NCBI GenBank assembly: GCA_032209605.1
Contig: JASFXZ010000008.1
Span: forward strand, 2,356,001-2,420,000
Source: Mactromeris polynyma
Lineage: Eukaryota > Mollusca > Bivalvia > Venerida > Mactridae
DNA: 64,000 nucleotides
Reading direction: 5' to 3'
Part shown: piece after piece, positions 44,701 through 59,700 of the stretch
Layout: each line of letters begins with the position of its first letter
Position numbering within the stretch: the stretch's first letter is position 1
Program-made: the position numbers and the translations under genes
Notes under the pieces: model-generated
The model's database searches: none
What the model saw: the letters and a program-made list of their open reading frames with translations, nothing else
Told to the model about the DNA's origin: nothing

Positions 44701-47700
44701 TTAATGTGTAGTGAATTTAAAAGCAACATCAGTATTTCGATCTATTCAGCTCGTTTTTGCTGAATATAAAACCAATTTGAAAACGTATAACATGATTATA
44801 TAAATTTATTCATACAAATTATCGATGAAAAATCGTTCACAACGGAAAGTATTTAAAATGCCACACGGTAGATGGGAGATACGCTGTTATACAAATTTGC
44901 GCTTCCAAAAAAACGCCGACAATTTTTGTCTACTACTATCGGTAAGTACGAGTACCGCATCAACATCATCAACATCATCAACATCATCAACATCATCAAC
45001 ATCATCAACATCATCAACATCATCAACATCATCAACATCATCAGCATCATCAACATCATCAACATCATCAACATCATCAACATCATCAACATCATCAACA
45101 TCATCAGCATCATCATCATCATCAACATCATCAACATCATCAACATCATCAGCATCATCAACATCATCAACATCATCAACATCATCAGAATCATCAAAAC
45201 TGTACCGAAGAAATGTATAAATATATAAAAACATTTATGTCCAAAGAGAATTCAAATCTACATGTCAAACTAGTTTTAAAATCATCGTTTTCCAGATGCA
45301 GAACCGTTACATATTACAGATACATGTTGGTGTTGTATTTATTGTATTATACAGTAAAACTTCACTTACATACCACCTTCAAGTTCATTTTCACTGTTTT
45401 GATCTTTATTCAACCTCACTATTAAGACCACCTTAATATTAAGACCAGTGTTCACGGGTCCCAAGGGTGGTCTTATTATTGAGTTTTTACTACACACATG
45501 TATTAGTAGTCAAGATAAATGCCAGCTCATTTTTTAATTTATTTATTTTTATTGTAATTTAACTCTTTTCAGATTGTAAATTGAATGTCTATAATTACTG
45601 TGCAATAGGCTCTTATAATACTTCTGGAATGGTCTTGCATTAATAATGTGCTTTATGCAAGAATGAGACTTGAATAAAGATATAAAAAAATAAATGTAAT
45701 TAACTATGTGGAATGATGGCCTCATTGCATTTTCCAAATAAACTTATCTATATTAAAATAAGGCCTTGTCACGTTTGGTTCACTGGTAGCAGATTTACTT
45801 AATATAAAACTATAACACGTGAAGAATGTCCTCCACCCGAGGTTACAGTATCACCAAACACACATGTCCATGGTGGTCGTTTCTGTTTGTCTACACCATC
45901 CATACTTAGTGAAAAATTGTATTCTTGTATTTTGATACGCTGTTGCCAGTGACGGAAACATGTGTGTTTACCTACTTATACTAATGTATTGTAGGTGAGG
46001 TGTTTCAAAGTCGATATAATAACAGAAATTTTGCAAAGGAAACTTATAAATAAATGTTGTCCGTGGAAATAAAGATAATGAATCACGTGAGTATCGATAC
46101 GTTTTGGTCCATTTTTAATGTCGATCCAGTCCGGGGGGCTAAGTCGGCAGAGCACGGGATTCTTAGCCTCGAGGTTCGAGCCCAACGTTGGATGAATTCT
46201 TTTGTTTTGAAAGCTAATCTAGCATTGGTGTAAATACAAGCGTTAGCATACCGAAGAAACTGTTTGATCAATTTTATTTCCATCGTGCAAACACGTAAAT
46301 AGAACATATCTTGTTTGAACATAAACATGTCGAATTCACATGAAATAATACATCAAATTTATTTTGTCCTTTATCTTAGAATTTATATTATACTTTAATG
46401 TCAATTAAATAAGTCAACGTCTATGCGAAATCTTATTTCTCTAATTAATAAAAAAACACGAATTGAATTTTTTTCTTCCATTTTCAAGTTTTGTATTATT
46501 TGAAAATGTCTATACCTGATAGATATACATTTATCAGATGGAAGGTGCATTGTGATTTCTGTGATATCTCTACAACATTACGGTACTTGGGACATACATG
46601 TACCATGCACAAGGCGTGTACGTAGACTACGTAACAATTAGTTTGTAAATGACTCATAATATAAAATAATGCGCCGGAAATATTTCAATAAATACTGATA
46701 AAATACCACGAATATTCCCCAAAATGTACTTAAATTGTTATTTAGTTAAAGTATTAAGAAACGAATATGACATTGGTACTGGTGCTGGTGATGTTGGCAC
46801 TATCTGAAGATTTAGGTTCTTATTATTACTGTAGCGTCGTTGACGATGACAGCCGTGCTAGTGATACGTATGATGGTATAAATGCTAATAATGTTTAAAA
46901 AAATATATGTTTACATCGATTGTAAAACTACTTTATAATTTATGTTTTGTTGATCACTCAGCTTCCCAAAGTAACCAGCACTTTCACCTAATGCATGGGC
47001 TGTGAAGATCGCGGTCCAATCTTCCCCACAAGTAACCAGCACCAGCACCTCATTGATGGGCTGTGAAGATCGCGGTCCAATCTTGCCCACAGCGCTGTTT
47101 GAATTCAGGAGTCAGGCGCTGTCTCTCGACCACAATGCTTCACCACTACGCTTATAACGTTGACAATATTAATGGTAAGATGCAATTAATAATACTTATG
47201 ATTATTATGTTGCTGCTCATGGCGAACACAATGACAATGATGACAGTAATGATGTCGGTGAAACAAGCAGTACATACCAATTGTACAAATTAATTTTTTT
47301 ATTTATTTGTATAACGATGGTTTAATGGACGAGATAATTTCAAACAAACTATCATACACATACTTGGAGCAGTGTAGTCATGGTACACATTTTACAAACA
47401 GGTGCTACATTTGACAGCTTGATTTAAAATTTAATAATAAATTAAATAAATTACTACAATAGAATTAATGTTGAAATAAATGCTGAATTATGATGCCGTA
47501 TGTATTATTTGTTTTCATTAAATCATGGTGTGAGCGAATACCTTCTATCATACAGTATACGTAACACTTGTATATACTCAACAACAATTGAAACGCGCTG
47601 TTTTGATGTACAATATTATACAATTATGAACTTTTCTGCTGTTGAACATGATGTGATATGCACCGACAAAAAGCAATATGGACCGAAGCGATATCCGAGG

Positions 47701-50700
47701 TCAATAATATGTTTCTGTGTAAACCAACATACCAAACAGTTGTCCATAATTGTTTTATTATATAAATTTGTCATTTCTATCACAATAACAGGTTATACAG
47801 GATAATGAATCAATTAGTCCTTTTAAAAAAAATCATCAGACAAGAATCACTTTACAAACACAATTTAGAATTTAACATCAGTTTTTCATGTTTCATAATT
47901 TATCTAAATTGTAATGACATACACAACAAAATAACAAAACATTACAGTCTGTGACAATTTCCAAATCGTTCGCAAGAAACCGACTGTCACATAAGGAAAG
48001 CTTATTGGGAGTCCCCTGTTGATATCAGACGGTAAATATCAGAAAAAAGGGTGAATATCGCATATAACGGACTCGAAAAAATACTCATGGACCAGCAAAA
48101 GGGTTTATATATATATTATATATTAGCAATATGTATTACTATACAAATAATAATTTTATGATATCGATTGGTATATTTTTTAACATCGAAGTGTACGGAA
48201 GAAATATGTCGAGAATATAGACGCACATTTAATTAAATAATCATTTACTGAAACACTTTTGCTTATTGGTCACCCTACGTTTTTGCCGTTTATAAATTAG
48301 ATAGAAACAACAATGAAGTCAAACAAATTTAGTTAATTTGTATTTCACTATTATTTATTTACGGAAAAAAATTGACAATATAAAAAGTGACCAATTAGAA
48401 AGCCATTTGAATATGTACGTTTTGTTACCGATTGATACAATGTCTGTGTTTTAATTTCTTCTTTCATTGCTATTATTACTTGATGGAGAAGTAAAAATAT
48501 TGAGGTGGCGGGGCGTGGTAGTCGATTGGTTATAGTCGCTGATTTCAAATCACACGCCCCTCTACGCTGCGGGTTGGAATTCCTATCGGAATATAAGATT
48601 TGTAATGAAGTCATCCAACCGGCTAACGGAAGACCAGTGACCTTCTACCCAGATGTCTGCCCGGGACCCTGGCTGTTTATGTTACTTAAATCCCCAGTAC
48701 AAAAAGATATTGATCGAAAGTAATATGGCGCTTTTCTTTTTTGTTGAGTATATCAAGCAGTAATGATGTAAATGGCACACGTGACGTATCATATATTAAA
48801 GGGTAATTACACAATGCTTTTAGTGGATGTAGTACGCAGGTGTTTGACAATGTATGTTTATCGTCTGTTGTACTGATGCATTATTATGATTACTTTTCAT
48901 TCAGAGTAAATCTCAGAGCAACATGACAAGTTCGAAGATCCAGGCTTCATGATAAGTCACCTTTTTGTACAGTTAGTCTTACAATCTGAAATATCCGAGT
49001 GACGTTTTGTAAAAGTTTCAATGTCTCTAATATCGAGAATCTTTCTTCAGTAAATCAAAGGATGGAAGCAAAAAGTCCAACATAGATCTATTTCATAGTA
49101 ATTTTAGATAAGTGTTTTTAACGTTTTTCACTCCAGATGGTTGACATGACGTTTCAACATAAATTTAGGTATTGTCACGCACGTATACATTGTACCATGA
49201 CGTATCTTAAATAAGTTTTAACCTGGTAAACGGACAACTTTAATGTGCTTATTTATAATTTCCTTGATCTAGATTTACTAAAAATAATCAAACTTCAGCC
49301 CCTTCTTAAAGTTTGGCATTACACATCCCATCATATTTTAGGTGGGTAGGTAGGTAATTAATTATTTTATTAATTTTTCTAGACGCAAGGTTCAGCTAAT
49401 ACTATGGGGCCCAAAAAATGTCCCTAATCAGACACCTCAATAATCTTTATTAGGGGCCAGTAGTAGATAGGGTTATACCAAACGACACATTTTAAGGACC
49501 GCCTAAGTTGTCGTCGGGCAGTAGCTACCTAAATGCTTATGTCTTTTCAGTAACTGACACTGACTTAAAATTTAAAACAATGTATCTTGTATCTTGTATC
49601 TAGCTGTACATCTAGGACCATCTGATGTGCTACTGTTATTTTTGGTATTCATATTAATTAAAATTAAATAAAACATTTGCTTCCATAAATCAACAAGAAA
49701 ACCGCACATTTTCATTATAAATATAATAGAAATTTTGTTTTCAGGAACATTTCAATAACTGAATTAATACATTGTAATAAATTGTACTATAAGTTATCCA
49801 TTCGGTAACAAAACCTTGGCAAAAGGGAACTAATATGTTTGATCATACATTTCGCTGGAGTGTCAATATTTTTGGTCAAACGTAAACAATAGCAACACAA
49901 TTACAGACACGAATGTTGATGAAATGTTTGAGATTATAACGATATCTAAACAAATCTTCAAATTGAATACAAATCGACCGTCAGATGTTTTATAAGTAAC
50001 AGTTGAACATTCATTGACTGATTCAATAAACAAGACACAAGCATTAACAGATTTCATCTTTCCTGTTGCAATTTGTCATCCTGAACTCAGTCCCTTGTGT
50101 TCCTCTCATACCGCCTCCCATAAATCATGAAACCCGAATATCAAAACTTCCCCCCGCCAACCCCTTTTCTACCCGACTGACAAATAACCCTTAATTAAGA
50201 TATCCGTTTTCGAATTATCTTTCTTTAGCGTACATTTAAATAGCAGACGATTTCATCAATGACGTGGTTGAGGGCTTGCGTTGATAGGAAAACAAATTTG
50301 TTTCGTTTGACTGAATAAACGAGAGTTGTAAGGGCAGGTTCTGACGGTCAGGATAAAGGAAGCACGAATAAAGAACAGACAAACACGTTCAAGTGAACCG
50401 TTCAAAATGTTCAAACGTACAAATAAACGTATTGATAAGATATTTAAACGTCTGTTATGTGTCTTGAATAAGTTGGTAGGTAAATAAACACAATACTTAA
50501 TGTATGTTAGCAATATCCGTTACAAATTGGTCTCAACTAAACTCAAACTTCTACAGATCCTGCATGTTGTCCTTTCAAAGCGAGAGAAAAATGTACTGTA
50601 CAAAGTCTACTCATAGTTACAAGTTTAACTGAGATGTCTAATGTTAACAGCTGATTACTTGCCAGGGACTAGTTATGCAGCAGACAAAAACTTTTTTAAA

Positions 50701-53700
50701 TATATATTTCCCAACACTTTCACAATGTATGCAACTCATCTTGGATCAACTTGGTGACATTTTCTGAGATTGCTATATGTGTCCGACAGTTGAGTCAAGT
50801 CTGGTAACATTTCTTTCAGTCTTGTACAAAATAACAATGAAAAATGAACGCACATTTGTATTAAACGTTTTATCGCTTATGAGATATCATGAAATGCGGA
50901 TGTTTTAAGCGACTGAAAAAGCGGCATCCACATTGCCCGCAAAACATGTTTGGTGTTATCCGCGAGACGTTTCTAAAATAGGATTAGAAAATATGCGTAA
51001 ACTAGCGACAGACTGTACCACTAACATAAATGACCATAGAAACGTTATTTGGTGAATTCTGCACAGAATCACTGACTATAATCAATGTTTTGCGTGTATA
51101 TAGATTAATGTATAGATAGGACGGATGGAGTATATGGGTATCCAAATATAATGTCTCTACAACCATCACTAACTGACCAAGCAAGCAACAATAAATCATA
51201 CTTTATTACCCAAATAAAATATCCAATTCTGAAATAACCCACATGAACTCTGGGAAGCAATTATTCGGCGACTTCAGTGTGACTCATTTCACGCCGGTAA
51301 CAGTGTGTGCATCAGCAATGTGCGTGTTCTAGCATCATACTGTCTCAACAAGAGCATGCACAGTACATAGTTGCGGGTTGCTGACAATAGTTTCAATTCA
51401 TTATTTTCGTTCCAACACTTATTTTACAGTCAAATCACCGCTAAAGTTAATTTAGAACTGTTATGTGGTAAACATCAACACAATATTACAATCAAATTGA
51501 AATTTGAATCGCGAAAAAAGCGCAGTATGTTTTATAAAAAAATCCAGGAACCAAACAAGACGTTGAATTTATTTTACAACACTGGTAAGGGCAGCCACAA
51601 TTTTGAATGATTCTCGTACATTGCAATTTTTAGAAGAAAACGAAAATTATCTTTTATTATTGAATATCTATCGTACTATGAAAAATTATTTTTGAGAAGA
51701 AAACGATAAATATTGTATAATATATACGTTCTATGTACGAGTTATCGAAAGTATGAATTGTTGCATTCTTGATAAGAGATATTGATCATTCAAAAAATAT
51801 TAGACAATCACGTGGGATGAGATCGAACCAAGTCTACTTGTTTCTTTAATTATAGGCAATTATATTAGTTTCGGTACCATCCACCAAACTGCATAACGAG
51901 GCAAATTACAACTTAAACCGGACGTGCAATGCAAAACCCCAAACATCTGAACGATATATTTCATTCTACTTGCATAAATACAATATATTTATTATTATAT
52001 TATTATTAAATTATTTTGCTTCAAACAACATCCGCTGATACATGACTTCAGATTTAGGTTTCATCAGTCAGATTCTGCTGTGACATAAATCTGAAACAAA
52101 AACGCTGTGCAGTGATTTATTATGTTCATGACGAATTTATTGATTTTGTCTAATTTACATAACGACAGTCATTTGATCAATGTGATGTCGGCAAAGCAAT
52201 CTGAATCATTTAAAATGCAATTTTGAGCACATTAAAACTATCAAAAATCTGCACATGTTTGATCAACATAGGTTTTTGATGTATTTATGCAAAAATCCAA
52301 CCAAAAACAGCACATAGGGCGATGCACTTAATGGAACAAACATGCGATGAATGGTGAACATATCTTTATGTTTCAAGTTCATTTAATTACACATAAATTC
52401 ACCATCAGATTTTATCCGAAATTCGAATACAAAAACTTCTTGCTCCAAAAGCCATTCCCCGTGCAATACGTTCTATTTCGAGTGGGAACAACCAATATTC
52501 TCACGACAATTAGTTTGAGAAAATATGTCAGACCGTGAAAACGATTGAATAATAAAATATTCAACATACAATACAGAGTGGTCCTTTCTCTAGCCAAAAC
52601 TCATCTTTTCAACAGCAGCATCAACATATTCTATAGAAATACTATATTCTATATACAATTAATGTATCCACTCTTGAGTAGCAATCTCACAATAACAGCC
52701 TGATGCTCGTCTCACATAGAATGTTCCTCTGAAGAGACTGCAGTGTTATTATAATACGATTAGAACATTTTAAAAGCGTTTGCGTAAATAGAACATTGAC
52801 AATTGTGAGAGGACATTTGCTCCTTGGCGAGTGATATAAACGTTTCAAATGACGGTGGACTGAGAGACTGATTGGTCATAAAGTGATCATGATGTAGCAT
52901 TCAGGGCTCTAGACATCCACTAGCCCGACATCCCGGACATGTCTCATCATGATGTAGCATTCAGGGCTCTAGCACTAGCCCGACATCCCGGACATGTCTC
53001 ATCATGATGTAGCATTCAGGGCTCTAGCACTAGCCCGACATCCCGGACATGTCTCATTGCTGACTCGGGCTACAAACAGCAGAGTTAAAGTTTGTCCAGG
53101 ACAAGTCTGCTTTAAAAGTTAATTAACTTTGGACATTCCAAATATTGAATGAAAATCATGCATTACCAATGCCCTGAAATTGGTGACAATTCAAACTGTC
53201 AATAAATTTTCTCGGACAACTAGCCTTCCAGTAGGACAAGTCAATTTAACATGTTCACTTGTCCAGGACAAGTGTATTTTCATAAAATTTCAAGAGCCCT
53301 GTGCAGCAGCTTTTAGATTTTAGGGATGAGTTTGACAGATTTTTTAAATTTAATATTAAATAACTTATGATGACTCTCAGTTCACAGTAGGCATGAATTG
53401 CATATTAAATAAAACTTGTTAGTCATATCAACATTAATGAAATACGAATGTCGAACAGCTTCTATGTTATTTATGCATATTTGTATGCTTATTTCGATCT
53501 TATCTCGTTTTATTTTGATCAGATAACATTTTGATAGAAATGATACTGAACTTTGCAAATTATTTGGCGGTATATTTGACAAATTAATATGTCAACCAAA
53601 TTTATGCACTGTAAATTAGATACATTCATTCGAGAGTCATTCTCCCCGTCACGTGATCGTCATGGCACGAGAAGTATAGATCTTTTAAATTATTAAAGAA

Positions 53701-56700
53701 TATCTAAACTATGCGGTCGAAAGTCTAAATAAAGTCATTTAAATAGCATCAAGGTTTAAATAAACTTGAATGGTGAATAATTGTTTGAGGTTGTTTGTAG
53801 GACGTAGCATTTTTCAATAGTCACAGGGTGTCGTTTAGATCTGTGTGTAATAAAACAATGCATGATGCTTCAATTTAATGTCTGAACAAGAAATATTGTT
53901 TTTGCGAATGTGGATGGTAACCGTTTGTCAAACGACTTAAAATCAAGAAGGATCGAGTCTAGGCCAGATCTTGTATTTATGTTAATCTATAAATTATTTA
54001 TTTAAGTCTCGGTGTAAACAAGAAACAAATCAACAGTGATGGAGGTTATAACGAAATTTGTTAAATCCATACAATTATAAGGAAATTTGTTAAATCCATA
54101 CAATTATAAGGAAATTTGTTAAATCCATACAATTATAACGAAATTTGTTAAATCCATACAATTATAAGGAAATTTGTTAAATCCATACAATTATAAGGAA
54201 ATTTGTTAAATCCATACAATTATAACGAAATTTGTTAAATCCATACAATTATAAGGAAATTTGTTAAATCCATACAATTATAAGGAAATTTGTTAAATCC
54301 ATACAATTATAACGAAATTTGTTAAATCCATACAATTATAAGGAAATTTCGCTGTAACAAAGTTTGGTTATAACGAAATAATCTCGGACCACAGGAATTC
54401 GTTATAAACGTATGTCACAGTACTGCTATATGATCTTCAATATGTTTTGTTTGCAGTCTTATTTCCATGTCGTGTATGGCGGAAAGGCGGACTTCGAGCT
54501 TAAATTTCCCGACTAAGCCTCCTTTCATATTAATTTTCACGTTTTCTTAAAAATTTTTTAAAAAGAACTATCATGTAATACTAGTAAAGGTACAATAATG
54601 ATAATTTGACATCACACTAATTTTCTTTGTTTATCTCAACGTATGGGGTCAATCACGATCCTGAGTTGTCGTTCCTGCTTGCGTCTCAAAATTACTAGAC
54701 TCTTGTAAAATCTCTCGTATGGGAAATTTAAGAAAGGAATATTTTAAGGTAGCATCTACTCAATTTATAAGATTATATCTCCAGAATATTGGTATAGTTC
54801 ACGAAGTTAGACTAATATACGTACACTGGAACTATAAAGTGAATTGACGTAACAGTTCTGAAAAAAAACGAAGTAACCAATTTCGGTTTGTTTTTGCAGT
54901 TTTGTAACATTGTTGTATCTTGACCGTTTTGTCATATCCCGGTCGAGAGGAAAGTCATGTGACAGACGGACTTCTTTCAGACGTCTTCCGAGATAATGTG
55001 GTAAGAACGACAACTCTGGATAGATATTGGTATGACGTCACACTTCGAGAAGGAGCTATTATGTTGGTAGATCTAGTATCGAATTTAACGGTCGGATAAG
55101 AAAATCATCTCAGATCTCCAACTGCGTAAGGTTTAGTAGTTTTATATTATATTCACAATGCCGCTATCTCTTTGCAGGTGTCAACTTCAATTAATTTTGA
55201 AATAAACGCAGTTTACAGGTTTCGAATAGAATTTAACATAGAACGGTGATACTGTGTCACGCATAAAAAGGTAAAACGGCCTTTAATAGAGTTTTAAAAC
55301 ATCCCTTGTAAGATGTGTTTCAACTGATTATATCTATAAATGTTTGATTTGTCGGCTTAAATGGTAAACCACCTGCTTCGTGACAGGCTCAACATAGATT
55401 TATGTTTTTTTACCCAAACCAAGATGATTAATTTAATATTAAAATATGGGTGAGAGAATATATAGTGCACGTATATCGTCGTTCTCTCTAACACCATGTG
55501 CACCACACGTATATCGTCGTTCTCTCTAACACCATGTGCACCACACGTATATCGTCGTTCTCTCTAACACCATGTGTACCACACGTATATCGTCGTTCTC
55601 TCTAACACCATGTGAACCACACGTATATCGTCGTTCTCTCTAACACCATGTGCACCACACGTATATCGTCGTTCTCTCTAACACCATGTGTACCACACGT
55701 ATATCGTCGTTCTCTCTAACACCATGTGCACCACACGTATATCGTCGTTCTCTCTAACACCATGTGCACCACACGTATATCGTCGTTCTCTCTAACACCA
55801 TGTGCACCACACGTATATCGTCGTTCTCTCTAACACCATGTGCACCACACGTATATCGTCGTTCTCTCTAACACCATGTGAACCACACGTATATCGTCGT
55901 TCTCTCTAACACCATGTGCACCACACGTATATCGTCGTTCTCTCTAACACCATGTGCACCACACGTATATCGTCGTTCTCTCTAACACCATGTGCACCAC
56001 ACGTATATCGTCGTTCTCTCTAACACCATGTGCACCACACGTATATCGTCGTTCTCTCTAACACCATGTGTACCACACGTATATCGTCGTTCTCTCTAAC
56101 ACCATGTGAACCACACGTATATCGTCGTTCTCTCTAACACCATGTGAACCACACGTATATCGTCGTTCTCTCTAACACCATGTGAACCACACGTATATCG
56201 TCGTTCTCTCTAACACCATGTGTACCACACGTATATCGTCGTTCTCTCTAACACCATGTGTACCACACGTATATCGTCGTTCTCTCTAACACCATGTGTA
56301 CCACACGTATATCGTCGTTCTCTCTAACACCATGTGTACCACACGTATATCGTCGTTCTCTCTAACACCATGTGAACCACACGTATATCGTCGTTCTCTC
56401 TAACACCATGTGTAACACACGTATATCGTCGTTCTCTCTAACACCATGTGTACCACACGTATATCGTCGTTCTCTCTAACACCATGTGAACCACACGTAT
56501 ATCGTCGTTCTCTCTAACACCATGTGAACCACACGTATATCGTCGTTCTCTCTAACACCATGTGAACCACACGTATATCGTCGTTCTCTCTAACACCATG
56601 TGTACCACACGTATATCGTCGTTCTCTCTAACACCATGTGCACCACACGTGTAATTTATATGAAACTATAGTATATACTGCCAAAAATATCAACGTATCA

Positions 56701-59700
56701 GAAGTTCTAGAAATTTTAGTCATTTTTTACAATTGTAGATGATTTAAAGTATTAGCCATTTACTTCCAAACGCTTGTCACTGACCCCCTCATGTTTGCGC
56801 GCTGAAGTGACCCAGCCATCAAAATAAACATATATTATTTATATAGATAAGACAGATAAGTAAAGACAAACAAAAAGTGTTACATTGCCTTAAAGGACTC
56901 TGGGACGTGCCTCACTGTTCAAGTATCAATGCTCTATATCCGATCGACAATGATATATTCGCGAATATTCAAGTCATTTAAAGAACATGATTTGTTGTGC
57001 TGGAATTTTACGCAATTTTAATAGTATTTCAGTTACGTATGGCGGACCTCTCCTATGTTCGTCCCCAAGCCAGTGACACCTTCCTCATAGTCATCAGAGG
57101 TGCAGTACAAATGGCCTGGGATACATGACCTCTCACCCAGCAATCGAACCTGCAACCACCACGTGGCAGTCAAGTGCTGCACAGGCTGAGCCACGTGGAT
57201 GGATGATGAGGAAGCTCTCCCAGCATAGTATATAACGTATCTACCAGACTTGGTGCATGTATTTGTAGTTCTGATTGAGGTCACAGCAAGCTGTCGATGA
57301 GACACGTGATGGTGCTTGCCTTCTTGTTACGGCTTACTCGCTGTCGATGAGACACGTGATCGTGCTTGCCTTCTTGTTACGGCTTACTCGCTGTCGATGA
57401 GACACGTGATCGTGCTTGCATTCTTGTTACAGCTTACTCGCTGTCGATGAGACACGTGATCGTGCTTGCATTCTTGTTACGGCTTACTCGCTGTCGATGA
57501 GACACGTGATCGTGCTTGCCTTCTTGTTACGGCTTACTCGCTGTCGTTCATTCACACACATGCCAAGTTCATTTCCACTATTGTAACATTATCGTTTGTG
57601 ACATCAATACAATTATTTCATTAATGATGTCTTTATAATTTTAATAAATCGTATTTTATATCGTTGATGATTGAGCGCTGATCTGTACGGGAGATATATA
57701 TCAACACTTATAAACCTTTTATGGAGATTTAATAACTTTTACGATCAATTATTGTAAGAATATTGTCAAAACACCTTGGCGTCTTAAACACTCCACTTAG
57801 TTTTTAATAAAAAATCATGTTTCTGGTCAAAAAGTATAGCGATTTATATCATTATATCTCACAGTTCACATATTTGTGGTATTAAGAAAAGATAATTAAA
57901 GTTGTAAGCATTTTATTAAAAATGATGGAAAAAAATCGTAAAATAGAAGTTTATTAACCCTAATATTTTCACTGACAGTTTCAAAGCTGTAAATTGTGAT
58001 TATTTTTTACTTCATGTTTCTAGATAAATAGTAAGTTTCCCCTGATGATATTCCACGACCTGACAAATATTCCTGATTATTTCCCATCCTGTCTGTCCGT
58101 GACAAACTTGCTGTCTTAGTTTGTCCTGTAATGGATTAGCTCCCGCCATTTGTCCCCTCCTACTCCCTTTTGAACCCACCAATTCCTTATCGCCCAATCC
58201 CCACAGATGTTTGCCCTTACACCTCCTTAACTCCTCATGTTTTGTATGCTCATGTTTCCCTGGGATATGTGCGGGAAGGCATGGTCGTGTGTGTGGCGTT
58301 CCCTGTAACAACTTAATGCTTCCTCTAAATCGCAATCAAAGTGTCAAGTAAAGAATTTTTAACAATATATTCCACCGATGTTGAACATGCGTCATGTGAC
58401 ATAAAACGCGGGGTCAGCAGTGGGAATCTACAGTAACAGTCACGGATAGCGCCGTGACGCGGGGTCAGCAGTGGGAATCTACATTAACAGTCACGGATAG
58501 CGCCGTGACGCGGGGTCAGCAGTGGGAATCTACAGTAACAGTCACGGATAGCGCCGTGACGCGGGGTCAGCAGTGGGAATCTACATTAACAGTCCCGGAT
58601 AGCGCCGTGACGCGGGGTCAGCAGTGTGACTCTACATTAACAGTCCCGGATAGCGCCGTGACGCGGGGTCAGCAGTGGGAATCTACATTAACAGTCACGG
58701 ATAGCGCCGTGACGCGGGGTCAGCAGTGGGAATCTACAGTAACAGTCACGGATAGCGCGTGACGCGGGGTCAGCAGTGGGAATCTACATTAACAGTCACG
58801 GATAGCGCCGTGACGCGGGGTCAGCAGTGGGAATCTACAGTAACAGTCACGGATAGCGCGTGACGCGGGGTCAGCAGTGGGAATCTACATTAACAGTCCC
58901 GGATAGCGCCGTGACGCGGGGTCAGCAGTGGGAATCTACATTAACAGTCACGGATAGCGCCGTGACGCGGGGTCAGCAGTGGGAATCTACATTAACAGTC
59001 CCGGATAGCGCCGTGACGCGGGGTCAGCAGTGGGAATCTACATTAACAGTCCCGGATAGCGCCGTGACGCGGGGTCAGCAGTGGCAATCTACATAAACAG
59101 TCACGGATAGCGCCGTGACGCGGGGTCAGCAGTGGGAATCTACATTAACAGTCACGGATAGCGCCGTGACTTTTCAAGAATAAATTGCTAGTAGGTTATA
59201 ACTATATAAACATATTTTCAATACTTAAGTGTAATGTATAGATCTGTGTATGAAAAATAAAGCAATACTAGCTGGTACCACCGTTGGCGTGTGCTTCCAT
59301 GGCTTCAGTTATGCCGCTGGTTCCCCGGATTATTGGCTTAGCTTGCGCATGCACAATACGTAAAAGCAGCCGAAAACCTGATAATTTATAAATGTTACAA
59401 TCGTTTGCAGATTTGTACAAGGTGCACATCATGCAATAGGATTAGACTTAAAACATGAAAATGAATTCTAACAGAATAATAAAAGAGTTTTATCTTCACT
59501 TACGATTCTCCCGGCCTCGTTGTTGTGCAGGTTCATAGTGTTTCTGATGTTTCTTCCACTTTCGTGAGTCATCACTTCCGGTGCGTCCACAAACGTTTTA
59601 CTGAACCAGAGACCATATTGTATATTGTCACTACATCCACCCCACTTCCAGCCCTCCACATCATGTTCACCATAATGAGACATATCACATGAACATTCTG

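Larger units (their letters stand above)
45493..48508. other. Wnt16 intron, little recognised
   Basis: Apart from the tRNA-like element and the duplicated 65 bp, the sequence is AT-rich and unique. The short ORFs (for example 47500-47805) look like chance. Confidence 0.45.

Noticed and set aside
44825..45234. Ser/Thr-rich, Asp-rich and Met/Leu-rich low-complexity ORFs
   Set aside because: Translation of an ATC/AAC microsatellite in different frames.
46124..46194. Functional tRNA-Lys gene
   Set aside because: Mismatches in the anticodon and T stems and a poor D arm make a pseudogene or SINE head more likely.
58012..58351. ORFs on both strands in a locally GC-rich stretch
   Set aside because: Neither has a recognisable domain. 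The overlap on both strands indicates composition rather than coding.
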